Source of the DNA: a virus
DNA length: 64,000 bases
Virus record (IMG/VR): IMGVR_UViG_3300030385_002649
Location: 306,805-370,804 of that record
Direction: 5' to 3' (one strand)
The notes below the pieces were generated by a model. The model made no database searches. It worked only from the letters and a program-made list of their open reading frames with translations, and had not been told where the DNA came from. This document shows, piece by piece, positions 54,791 to 61,332 of this stretch. Position 1 is the first letter of the stretch, and every line of letters begins with the position of its first letter. Both the position numbers and the translations under genes were made by a program.

Positions 54791-55001
54791 AGAGAAAATG
54801 CAAATTGAGGTTCTGATGACCCAATCTCCCGAGATCGAGGTTGGATATCTTGATCTCAACGCTAAGTACGAGGGTCAGAGAAATTCTCAAGAAGTCGTTG
54901 GCAAGCCGCTAGTGCTTGACTTCTCTGACGAAGGACGTCTAATTGGGATTGAATTCCTGAACGCCGACGTTCTACCACAAATCACTGTAGGAGGTGTCTA
55001 A
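54783..55001 (+). CDS. DUF2283-like protein, 72 aa
   Basis: ATG at 54783 after GGAGAGTGAAA. EIEVGYLDLNAKYEG and LVLDFSDEGRLIGIEFLNA match the DUF2283 pattern (strand with Y-x-D, then LDFD-x-x-G-x-x-x-G-I-E-h). Function of the family unknown. Confidence 0.75.
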   Translation: MAKEKMQIEVLMTQSPEIEVGYLDLNAKYEGQRNSQEVVGKPLVLDFSDEGRLIGIEFLNADVLPQITVGGV

Positions 55002-55165
55002 TGTTGCTTTACCTGTTGAAAATGGCCACATATGGTCTGATCGCTGGAGCCATCGGCTTCTACTTCTTCGGTCTTGGAGCGGTCGCTAACTGCGCGTTCG
55101 CTGCGATGACCTGTACGGCCGCATGGGACTTTGGTCGCATGACATTCAAGAAGAAGAAGACCTAG
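55001..55165 (+). CDS. Membrane protein, 54 aa
   Basis: TAATG coupling with GGAGG upstream. Alanine/glycine-rich hydrophobic stretch (YGLIAGAIGFYFFGLGAVAN, ending CAFAAMTC) and a tetra-lysine tail. Unknown. Confidence 0.65.
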   Translation: MLLYLLKMATYGLIAGAIGFYFFGLGAVANCAFAAMTCTAAWDFGRMTFKKKKT

Positions 55166-55201
55166 AGCAAGGAGGGGCCCTAGAAATAGGACCCCAACCC
55201 T

Positions 55202-55381
55202 ATGACCAAAGAATCACTAGTTTCTTACATATGCGATGCTCTAATGGGTGGTCCATACGGAGATATGATCATAGAGGACTATGGGCTAGAAATAGAACAC
55301 GAGCACCCCTCTGATGAATTAAAGTTCGTCTCGTCAACAGAAGGAAAGTCGTCTTTCACGTTGAAAATCACAGAAGATTGA
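55202..55381 (+). CDS. Hypothetical protein, 59 aa
   Basis: Preceded by a hairpin (GGGGCCCTA/TAGGACCCC, one mismatch, 55175-55197), probably the terminator of the previous unit. MTKESLVSYICDALMGGPYG, acidic middle and strand-like end (KSSFTLKITED). Confidence 0.6.
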   Translation: MTKESLVSYICDALMGGPYGDMIIEDYGLEIEHEHPSDELKFVSSTEGKSSFTLKITED

Positions 55382-55388
55382 GAGAATT

Positions 55389-55724
55389 ATGAGTCATGTT
55401 AATTATATTGATTATGACGGACTCCCTTTTAGGTCCGGCTTATATGTCTGGGCGAAGAACACGACTTCCACAGACATGAGGTGGAAAGGAATCATTGTAC
55501 GAGTTGACCACTCTGACACCTCGAACGCTGTTGATACTGTAATCACTGATTGGGAACCGTCCCACGAATCTATGATCATAGGTCGTGCTACGAAGAACGT
55601 ACGGATGTATCTCGCAGTACTGCGTCGCGTCGATAGCCTTGAAAAGTTCAAGAAAAGGCGTGCACTTTTAATGCCATCAGACTTGTTCAACGCTAACTTC
55701 AAGGAGGTGATCAATGAGAGATGA
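55389..55724 (+). CDS. NFKE-tail tandem paralogue 1, 111 aa
   Basis: First of three adjacent related genes. Opens YIDYDGLPFRSGLYVWAKN, has RWKGIIVRV, and ends DLFNANFKEVINER. The shared C-terminal [IL]-F-x2-N-F-K-E is encoded just before the next start and partly supplies its ribosome-binding site (AAGGAGG), which may explain its conservation. Confidence 0.72.
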   Translation: MSHVNYIDYDGLPFRSGLYVWAKNTTSTDMRWKGIIVRVDHSDTSNAVDTVITDWEPSHESMIIGRATKNVRMYLAVLRRVDSLEKFKKRRALLMPSDLFNANFKEVINER

Positions 55725-55992
55725 TGACACGTCAGTCGCCGGAATTGTCTTCCGGTATGACTCGACAAACGGGTCAGCGTGGAATGGTGCGCTGGTCGAA
55801 GGACTCAGAGTTACGTCTGGAATTCTATATGGAATTCTACTGTCCAAGCCTGCGATATTGTTAACCCATCGTAAAGTTGGTGATCAGATCCGTCTTGAAC
55901 GTGGTTTTTGTGTAGAACATGGCCCACCTGCCAAGGAGATAAAGAGGAACAACCTGTTCGACGCCAACTTCAAGGAGGAAAATGATGAGTAA
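55714..55992 (+). CDS. NFKE-tail tandem paralogue 2, 92 aa
   Basis: ATG inside the end of paralogue 1. SVAGIVFRYDSTNGSAWNG, central VTSGILYGILLSKP, end NNLFDANFKEENDE. Most diverged N-terminus of the three. Confidence 0.7.
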   Translation: MRDDDTSVAGIVFRYDSTNGSAWNGALVEGLRVTSGILYGILLSKPAILLTHRKVGDQIRLERGFCVEHGPPAKEIKRNNLFDANFKEENDE

Positions 55993-56284
55993 GCTGGATA
56001 TCGACGGGCTTCCGTTCTTTCCTGACGTGGTGTATGTGTATATCGCTGTAAATTCGCGCAATTGGGATGGTGTTACTTTCAAGGCTCTCCGGATGGATCA
56101 GTACGGGACAATAAACGGTCAACTCTTGACTGTACCAACTCGTAATCCGTTCAATGTCGGTGATGTAGCCTCCATGGACATCCAAAATTGTAGGAGGATT
56201 AAAGACGATAACAAAGTCGTCAAAGTTGAGAACATTTTCGAGAACATTTTCGAGAACATTTTCGAAGTCAACTTCAAGGAGTAG
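55985..56284 (+). CDS. NFKE-tail tandem paralogue 3, 99 aa
   Basis: AGGAGG favours the second of two ATGs (55985). DIDGLPFFPDVVYVYIAVNS matches paralogue 1; the tail contains three copies of a 12-nt unit encoding E-N-I-F before FEVNFKE. Confidence 0.7.
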   Translation: MSKLDIDGLPFFPDVVYVYIAVNSRNWDGVTFKALRMDQYGTINGQLLTVPTRNPFNVGDVASMDIQNCRRIKDDNKVVKVENIFENIFENIFEVNFKE

Positions 56285-56287
56285 GTT

Positions 56288-56545
56288 GTGATTAAAGTCA
56301 CGTTGGTTAAGAACAGAGCTAAGACAAAGGCTGTCGTTCATCTGAAGCGAGGCCAATTGTTTAAGGTGCCTAACGAAGAAAGGGTCTTCCAAAAGATCGG
56401 GTTTTCGAGTGGGGAAAAGAGACCTGATCTTCCTGAGTACTACTCGATGGTGCTGAGCTTGGAAAACGGCGAGGTCTTCATCTGGTCGGACTCCACTCGT
56501 GTCGTCCTTCTCGGTGGCGATTTGAAGTCTTGGGAGATCGAGTGA
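56288..56545 (+). CDS. Hypothetical protein, 85 aa (GTG start)
   Basis: GTG 3 nt after the previous stop. Beta-rich (RAKTKAVVHLKRGQLFKVPN; YYSMVLSLENGEVFIWSD). Stop overlaps the next GTG. Unknown. Confidence 0.65.
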   Translation: MIKVTLVKNRAKTKAVVHLKRGQLFKVPNEERVFQKIGFSSGEKRPDLPEYYSMVLSLENGEVFIWSDSTRVVLLGGDLKSWEIE

Positions 56546-56718
56546 AGGTTGGAAAACAAATCATTAGGATCAACGTTCAGATGATCTTGATGGTTAGAGC
56601 GTTCAAGAAGAAAGATTGGGTCGAGTACGGTACTCGGCTTAACAAGGTGATCTTAGAGCTTGAAGCTCTAAGGATGATGGGTTGCCCAAGTCGCAGCCAA
56701 GTGGAGGTCGAACAGTGA
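56542..56718 (+). CDS. Hypothetical protein, 58 aa (GTG start)
   Basis: GTGA coupling. Basic helical protein (QIIRINVQMILMVRAFKKKD). The end SRSQVEVEQ contains a motif copy (56695) and the stop overlaps another GTG. Confidence 0.62.
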   Translation: MKVGKQIIRINVQMILMVRAFKKKDWVEYGTRLNKVILELEALRMMGCPSRSQVEVEQ

Positions 56719-57002
56719 GTGTCAGAGTCGCGAAAACCAGGATTGTAAGCTTAGCGCCAGTTGGTTATTATGCTGATAACAGTCCTATTTATAAGTTCAA
56801 TACCTCGTTCCCTACGTCGGGTGTTAAGTCTCTCAAGAAGGGGCTTGATAATCTTAGCGATGCCGAGGTTGCAGCTGAAGAGGTGTTGAAGAAGCACACA
56901 AACGACAACTTCCCGTGCGGTATGGGCGAGGTGATCGGCGCTGTGCAAAAGAGTAACGGCAAGTATTATGGTGTCGTCAACCTTTATAGGAGCAAGTCAT
57001 GA
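56715..57002 (+). CDS. Hypothetical protein, 95 aa (GTG start)
   Basis: GTGA coupling. SLAPVGYYADNSPIYKFNTS, then helices and a C-terminal strand (NGKYYGVVNLYRSKS). Unknown. Confidence 0.65.
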   Translation: MSVRVAKTRIVSLAPVGYYADNSPIYKFNTSFPTSGVKSLKKGLDNLSDAEVAAEEVLKKHTNDNFPCGMGEVIGAVQKSNGKYYGVVNLYRSKS

Positions 57003-57220
57003 AGTTTAGTGAGTGGGATAAGCTCGAAGACGGCGAGTTGACCGGAAAGCATCTCGAACAGAAGGAAGAGCACGCAGCTATGGTGCACGAGCAATGCGAG
57101 CGTCACAAGCGTAAGCACATCGACACTAGGTTCAACTACTTAGAAGAGGAAGAGGAGTTCGACCTAGACGTGTTCCTCAACGGCGACTGCGTCGAGGTTG
57201 ACGACGAGGACGAGGAATGA
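56999..57220 (+). CDS. Acidic hypothetical protein, 73 aa
   Basis: ATGA coupling. MKFSEWDKLEDGELTGKHLE, a His/Lys helix and a strongly acidic tail (YLEEEEEFDLDVF; VEVDDEDEE). Unknown. Confidence 0.65.
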   Translation: MKFSEWDKLEDGELTGKHLEQKEEHAAMVHEQCERHKRKHIDTRFNYLEEEEEFDLDVFLNGDCVEVDDEDEE

Positions 57221-57354
57221 TACTTGACGACGATCAACTAAGGGCTTTTTTCATCATTGCTGGAGCCAACTTGGTTGGTATCGCCATGCTCTCGTTGGGC
57301 CTAGTGATCAGCTTTTTGATCGGACTCTTTAGAAAGAAGGACAAGAATGACTAA
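57217..57354 (+). CDS. Single-span membrane peptide, 45 aa
   Basis: ATGA coupling. Acidic start (ILDDDQLRAF), membrane helices (FIIAGANLVGIAMLSLGLVI) and a basic end. Confidence 0.62.
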   Translation: MILDDDQLRAFFIIAGANLVGIAMLSLGLVISFLIGLFRKKDKND

Positions 57355-57601
57355 CGGGCAACTTCTAGAAAGAGTCCGGAAGCACTTGGGTCTACCAACT
57401 CAAGACGGTGAGATTCAAGGCGTTTTCGGCCAAGACCTTCAGCGTCCTCATTTCTTCCTCGCCAAGCTAGGTGAGAAGGTCTTCGAGATTCAGTGTCTTG
57501 AAGTAGACTCAGGAGGTTGGCTAGAGGACCTGAACGTTGAAGTTCCTTGTGAGCTTCACGTGTGTGATGGTTGTCAGAGCCTAACTGTGGTGGAGGAATA
57601 A
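57347..57601 (+). CDS. Hypothetical protein, 84 aa
   Basis: Helix then strands (TNGQLLERVRKHLGLPTQDG; HFFLAKLGEKVFEIQCLEVD) with a C-terminal CDGC. Overlaps the previous gene by 8 nt and abuts the next. Confidence 0.65.
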   Translation: MTNGQLLERVRKHLGLPTQDGEIQGVFGQDLQRPHFFLAKLGEKVFEIQCLEVDSGGWLEDLNVEVPCELHVCDGCQSLTVVEE

Positions 57602-57973
57602 ATGGCTAAGATCATGAAAGGGGATTTAGATTCCCTGCCCTGGCATTTCATGCTTAGAGCAATGAGTGACGAGATGTTCAAGTCTAACGGAGCCCAGCTC
57701 TCCGACGGGCGCGACCATGTTGATGTAGAATTCAAAATCAACGGGGTTGAGCTTGATTTTGAGTCCCTCATCGAGTCCTGGTGGGTAAACAAGAATCGAT
57801 ACATCCTAGAAAAGGCAGAGAAACTTGTCGGCAACAGAATCGAAGAAGCTCTTCTAGACCTGAGAGATGAGATCGGCCTGTTAACTGAGCGAGCGGCTGA
57901 TGCATTAAACGAAGCTTTCTCGGAAGAGATCCGGAAGAGCGGCGACGATGATGTTGGCTCAGCTTCTTCTTGA
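57602..57973 (+). CDS. Hypothetical protein, 123 aa
   Basis: Globular N-terminus (LPWHFMLRAMSDEMFKSNGA) and long C-terminal helix (LTERAADALNEAFSEEIRKS). A 10-bp inverted repeat (TTGGCTCAGC/GCTGAGCCAA) spans its stop. Confidence 0.68.
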   Translation: MAKIMKGDLDSLPWHFMLRAMSDEMFKSNGAQLSDGRDHVDVEFKINGVELDFESLIESWWVNKNRYILEKAEKLVGNRIEEALLDLRDEIGLLTERAADALNEAFSEEIRKSGDDDVGSASS

Positions 57974-57984
57974 GGCTGAGCCAA
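57955..57984 (+). terminator. Perfect 10-bp inverted repeat over a stop codon
   Basis: TTGGCTCAGC and GCTGAGCCAA pair completely around a 10-base loop; the right arm contains the first half of an AGCCAAGTGG copy. An alternative fold would put the motif in a loop instead, so the two structures exclude each other. Confidence 0.5.
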
Positions 57985-58098
57985 GTGGGTGTGGTCACAA
58001 ATTGTGTGGCTGTGGGAGCAGGACTTGCGCTTGTCGCTGCGATTGCTCCCTGCCCATCAACCCCCATGGGGCTTAACCTGGACACCAAAACCTTTTAA
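57985..58098 (+). CDS. Small hydrophobic protein, 37 aa (GTG start)
   Basis: Begins inside the motif copy. VVTNCVAVGAGLALVAAIAP is a membrane helix or signal, followed by CPSTPMGLNLDTKTF. A ribosome-binding site is not obvious. Confidence 0.45.
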   Translation: MGVVTNCVAVGAGLALVAAIAPCPSTPMGLNLDTKTF

Positions 58099-58120
58099 CA
58101 TTCGAAAATACGAGGCTCAA

Positions 58121-58333
58121 ATGCACGGATCTTCCGTTGATTTTGTCGTTCATTACTGTGGGGCTAACGACCCATCTTTCATCCCAATCATCCGAACCGC
58201 CCAAGGACAGGAGCTTTACCGTGGCGACAGGTTTCAAGGGTCTGACGCTTTGGAACAAGCTATGGCCGCTGCTCGAAACGCTTGGGTGACTAACGCCACC
58301 GGGAACATCATCAAGTTTAAGGAAACCGAGTGA
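58121..58333 (+). CDS. Hypothetical protein, 70 aa
   Basis: GAGG before the ATG at 58121 overrides an upstream open frame. HGSSVDFVVHYCGANDPSFI then a helix (DALEQAMAAARNAW). GTGA junction downstream. Confidence 0.65.
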   Translation: MHGSSVDFVVHYCGANDPSFIPIIRTAQGQELYRGDRFQGSDALEQAMAAARNAWVTNATGNIIKFKETE

Positions 58334-58608
58334 AACGAGTTCCTCAACCTGACTACTACGTCTACGGGTGCAGATTTCTTGAAGGCAAGAAATATCTTTA
58401 CTACTGGACAGGAAAGAGATTCTCAACCTCCATAGACGAAGCCAAAATCTTCCCGAGATTCGCTTTGGCCAGTGAGGAAATTTGGAATGGCCCGCTTTGG
58501 GACAACACTGAGTACTTTAAGAACTTAGGCTTCCAAAAGTTCATGCCCAGAGACGTCAACGAGAAGAAGCCAGAATGGTTCGATGGACCAGAAATCAAAA
58601 CGCCATGA
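58330..58608 (+). CDS. Hypothetical protein, 92 aa (GTG start)
   Basis: Aromatic-rich (PDYYVYGCRFLEGKKYLYYW), ends PEWFDGPEIKTP. GTGA/ATGA coupling on both sides. Looks like a compact beta protein of unknown role. Confidence 0.66.
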   Translation: MKRVPQPDYYVYGCRFLEGKKYLYYWTGKRFSTSIDEAKIFPRFALASEEIWNGPLWDNTEYFKNLGFQKFMPRDVNEKKPEWFDGPEIKTP

Positions 58609-59039
58609 TTAGCATTGTAAGGAAGAACCTGCTCACTAGGGTTGGTTATACTCCCTATTGTGTCAACATTGCTTGTGTTGACACAAGCCGGTCTAAGTTC
58701 GATGGGGAACAATTTAAGTGTGAAAGCTGTGACTGGCGTTCCGAGTTCGAGTCTGAGTTCATCAAGAAGTATCTTAAGTTCAAACAAGGCGGCCTGACCC
58801 TAGATGCGTTTGTTGAATGTAGGGATGCGCTGGCCTTAGCGATGGAGTGGCTAGACCCGAAGGACGATATGGAGCTTTCCCGAGATGAGCTAAAATGGTT
58901 AGATGATCGTCTGATGAGAGCTACTATTTTGGCGGATCAATTATCTGAACAAACGCCTAAGACCAACATTCGCATTAGTCCAGTCGAAGGTTTTAACGAC
59001 CTAGACGATTATATGGATTATTCAGGAGGAGTCATATGA
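58605..59039 (+). CDS. Zinc-ribbon-containing protein, 144 aa
   Basis: CVNIAC near residues 19-24 and CESC near 39-42 make a ribbon; the C-terminal part is helical and acidic. ATGA coupling at both ends. Confidence 0.68.
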   Translation: MISIVRKNLLTRVGYTPYCVNIACVDTSRSKFDGEQFKCESCDWRSEFESEFIKKYLKFKQGGLTLDAFVECRDALALAMEWLDPKDDMELSRDELKWLDDRLMRATILADQLSEQTPKTNIRISPVEGFNDLDDYMDYSGGVI

Positions 59040-59143
59040 TTCTTGTTTTCGCAGCCTTTAGCATGTTGGTGATCGCGGTGGTTGCCGTGGTCGGCCATGG
59101 CCTTATCAACTCTTACAAAGACGGGGGTCCAAATGGACGCTAA
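59036..59143 (+). CDS. Single-span membrane peptide, 35 aa
   Basis: ILVFAAFSMLVIAVVAVVGH is one membrane helix; the short tail is polar. ATGA-coupled upstream and overlapping the P-loop gene by 11 nt. Confidence 0.6.
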   Translation: MILVFAAFSMLVIAVVAVVGHGLINSYKDGGPNGR

Positions 59144-59783
59144 GACGACGATCAACATCTGCAGTGCTGATCACTTCTTCACCGAGGGTGGGGCTTACAA
59201 TTTCATCGGGCTTCTCTTGCCTGAGGCACACGCCAAGTGCAAGAAGACGTTCAAGTGCTTCTTGGAGCGCGGAGTTGTCAAGCACCCCGATTTGGAGTGT
59301 TTCGGTATTCCGGAGTACGTGAAGCCGGACATGGCGGTAGCCATCATGGGACCATCTGGAATCGGAAAGTCCACTTTCATCAAGACAGTGATCCCCCAGC
59401 TTTATCCTGGCAAGCGAGTCATTGTCTTGGATAACACGAACGTTTTGATCTCCTCTTTGGCGTGGTACAATGACACGGCTGAGCTGAACGGTGTTCCGTT
59501 CTACATCATCAAGATGATCCCTGAGGGTTGGAAGAATTTCGACATTGACGTGGACGCTGATGGGCGGATTGTTACTGATCATGTTCTGCGGGAATTCATC
59601 AACCTGTGCGTCGAACGGAACGCTCATAACGTGCCTCGCAAGGCCATCGAGCAGATGTTCCTTCAGATGCGACAGAACGAGCCATTCTTCCCGACTAGGT
59701 ACAACTTCAAGCATGTTGTGGTTCGTGACAGCGAGTGGGCCATCGGCATCGACACGTTTGCCCTTGAACCCTTGGCGGCCTAG
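59133..59783 (+). CDS. P-loop kinase-like protein with rearranged motif order, 216 aa
   Basis: GGGGG precedes the ATG at 59133. It has hallmarks of polynucleotide kinase/NEDD4BP2-like (AAA_33) P-loop proteins: CSADHFF (10-16) with G-x-Y-x-F, an E-A-H-x2-C helix (31-36) and VIVLDNTN (96-103). In that family the Walker A loop comes first; here GPSGIGKST (73-81) sits between the A-H helix and the DNTN strand. The C-terminus (residues about 195-216) is VVVRDSEWAIGIDTF-like. The likely activity is nucleotide or nucleic-acid phosphorylation if the fold tolerates the permutation. GC-rich, regular codons. Confidence 0.75.
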   Translation: MDAKTTINICSADHFFTEGGAYNFIGLLLPEAHAKCKKTFKCFLERGVVKHPDLECFGIPEYVKPDMAVAIMGPSGIGKSTFIKTVIPQLYPGKRVIVLDNTNVLISSLAWYNDTAELNGVPFYIIKMIPEGWKNFDIDVDADGRIVTDHVLREFINLCVERNAHNVPRKAIEQMFLQMRQNEPFFPTRYNFKHVVVRDSEWAIGIDTFALEPLAA

Positions 59784-59980
59784 TGAGTAGCCTAAATGTA
59801 ACGGGGGCTCCATGGAAAAAACCGCCGTTACGCTACTGGCCATTCTTTTGGCTCGGTAAGCTATGGTTTAACATCAATTGGTGGTGGTGTAAAGGCATGA
59901 GATATGCTAAGCACATCATTATCCGAGAGGAAGCCGAATATGTCCAAAACTTCGAGAGAAGGAACAACCGAAGGCTTTAA
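59783..59980 (+). CDS. Basic aromatic protein, 65 aa (GTG start)
   Basis: GTG overlapping the previous stop. PLRYWPFFWLGKLWFNINWW is very Trp-rich and may sit at a membrane surface; the C-terminus is charged. Unknown. Confidence 0.55.
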   Translation: MSSLNVTGAPWKKPPLRYWPFFWLGKLWFNINWWWCKGMRYAKHIIIREEAEYVQNFERRNNRRL

Positions 59981-60017
59981 CTGCCCGGAGTATCTGAAGT
60001 CCTTTGGGGTGAAATGA
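59940..60017 (+). CDS. Possible 25-aa peptide
   Basis: ATG inside the previous gene. SKTSREGTTEGFNCPEYLKS and four more residues, ATGA-coupled to the next gene. Small but well placed. Confidence 0.4.
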   Translation: MSKTSREGTTEGFNCPEYLKSFGVK

Positions 60018-60301
60018 AGAAATTTCTCGTTTTTGCCGGGGTTGATTATTCTCCGGCTGGAGGGATCCGTGATCTCATCGGAACGACGGACGACATAGAG
60101 TCAGCTGTTCGGCTGAGTGACGAGGAAGACTTGATCAACGGTGAGGATCTCAAGTACGATTGGGCTCATATCTTTAACGTCGAGACGGGCGAGACTGAGT
60201 GTTATCGGTTTAATGATGGGAAATGGGGCAAAAACGATGTCTGGTTTCCTAATCTTGCAACCTTGGAGAAGGAAAATGCAAAGCTTTTGGGAGAGATTTA
60301 A
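60014..60301 (+). CDS. Hypothetical protein, 95 aa
   Basis: MKKFLVFAGVDYSPAGGIRD, an acidic middle and YRFNDGKWGKNDVWFPN. The pattern (short strand, G-G-x-x-D-x-x-G, EDA-like helix) resembles small phage proteins annotated only as conserved hypotheticals. Confidence 0.68.
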   Translation: MKKFLVFAGVDYSPAGGIRDLIGTTDDIESAVRLSDEEDLINGEDLKYDWAHIFNVETGETECYRFNDGKWGKNDVWFPNLATLEKENAKLLGEI

Positions 60302-60443
60302 GTTTAAGCTACAATTTCAATTGTGGTGGTTAGGCGGTGCATTCAAGCACTTATTGTGCAAGGTACTCAATCATAAGTGGGCGAACTCGCGGCACGGCGA
60401 TCTGCGAAAGTGTACTAGGTGTAAGCTTGCCGAGTTTGTTTAA
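60276..60443 (+). CDS. Small basic protein with C-x2-C, 55 aa
   Basis: GGAGAAGG before the ATG. QSFWERFKFKLQFQLWWLGG then HGDLRKCTRCKLAEFV. Tail may be half of a zinc site. TAATG junction to the next peptide. Confidence 0.58.
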   Translation: MQSFWERFKFKLQFQLWWLGGAFKHLLCKVLNHKWANSRHGDLRKCTRCKLAEFV

Positions 60444-60529
60444 TGGATGGTGATAAGAAGGAAGTGATGGCTCGGATCTTGTGGGTCCTAGGTATGATTC
60501 TTCTTATGGCGCTAACTTCGAAGTTATGA
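60443..60529 (+). CDS. Single-span membrane peptide, 28 aa
   Basis: DGDKKEVMARILWVLGMILL and eight more residues. Its TGA stop is followed directly by GCCAAGTAG, a motif variant, as with the 194-aa gene at 44355. Confidence 0.55.
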   Translation: MDGDKKEVMARILWVLGMILLMALTSKL

Positions 60530-60564
60530 GCCAAGTAGTGGTGTGATGGTGTAGGAGAATAATC

Positions 60565-61047
60565 ATGAAAATTTTTAGGATGGTATCGAATAAAGGATTC
60601 CATTGTGTGATTGGAGATCCAAGCGTTCTAAAGGAAGAAACGAGATTCTGCGAGGAGGAAGAACGGTGCAAACTGGACCCGGGTGGGTTGCTCCACCTTA
60701 AGATTCCCTGGCATGAGTTCGAGGTCCAAGGGGTGAAGTTCGCGATTCAGCTTCATAACGCTGAGTTCTTTGGTCGCAACATGCGGGAGAAGCAATCCGG
60801 CAACCTTTATGGTGATGATCTTGTCGCTTTCTTTAGCGGCGGGAAGGAATTCATCATACCTAAGGGTGTTCATGATGAATTGCTCACAACGTTGAAACAG
60901 TTGAGTAAATCAACCGAGGCGGCTCATATGGAGATGGATGCTGATGACAACGTGCGTCACTTGGAAGAGAACATTGATTTCATCTCGACCAAGAATAAGA
61001 GCGTCGCAGAAATCAATGCGGCTTTGAACAAACCCGCTGGAGAATAG
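60565..61047 (+). CDS. Hypothetical protein, 160 aa
   Basis: AGGAG upstream. Globular (HLKIPWHEFEVQGVKFAIQL) with an acidic helical C-terminus. Abuts the next start. Unknown family. Confidence 0.68.
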   Translation: MKIFRMVSNKGFHCVIGDPSVLKEETRFCEEEERCKLDPGGLLHLKIPWHEFEVQGVKFAIQLHNAEFFGRNMREKQSGNLYGDDLVAFFSGGKEFIIPKGVHDELLTTLKQLSKSTEAAHMEMDADDNVRHLEENIDFISTKNKSVAEINAALNKPAGE

Positions 61048-61266
61048 ATGAAAATCGATAAGACTCAGTATATCGGCTACTTCGTGATGTGGAATGTCTT
61101 ATTCGCGGCGTTAGATCACCTCCATGGCGACCCGATCGAGTGGGGGTCGAACTTCATGCTCGCAGCCTTGCTGCTGAGTGCGTTGATCACCGGGATCTTG
61201 TTAGTAACTAAGACGATTGACCTAATCCAAATCAACTTCGAAAAGAAAACAGATCAACTTCCTTAG
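61048..61266 (+). CDS. Membrane protein, 72 aa
   Basis: Two hydrophobic segments (YIGYFVMWNVLFAALDHL; FMLAALLLSALITGILL) separated by a short polar loop, and a charged tail. Starts immediately after the previous stop. Confidence 0.68.
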   Translation: MKIDKTQYIGYFVMWNVLFAALDHLHGDPIEWGSNFMLAALLLSALITGILLVTKTIDLIQINFEKKTDQLP

Positions 61267-61300
61267 GGCGTTCCTTAGGATAAAATTTTTTCGTAATTTA

Positions 61301-61317
61301 GAAGGTGTTTCACCTTC
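61301..61317 (+). terminator. Perfect 7-bp hairpin before a ribosome-binding site
   Basis: GAAGGTG-TTT-CACCTTC, then GAAAGGAG. It follows the membrane protein gene after a TTTTTT run (61287) and precedes the 319-aa gene; terminator or leader hairpin. Confidence 0.5.
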
Positions 61318-61332
61318 GAAAGGAGACGTTGT

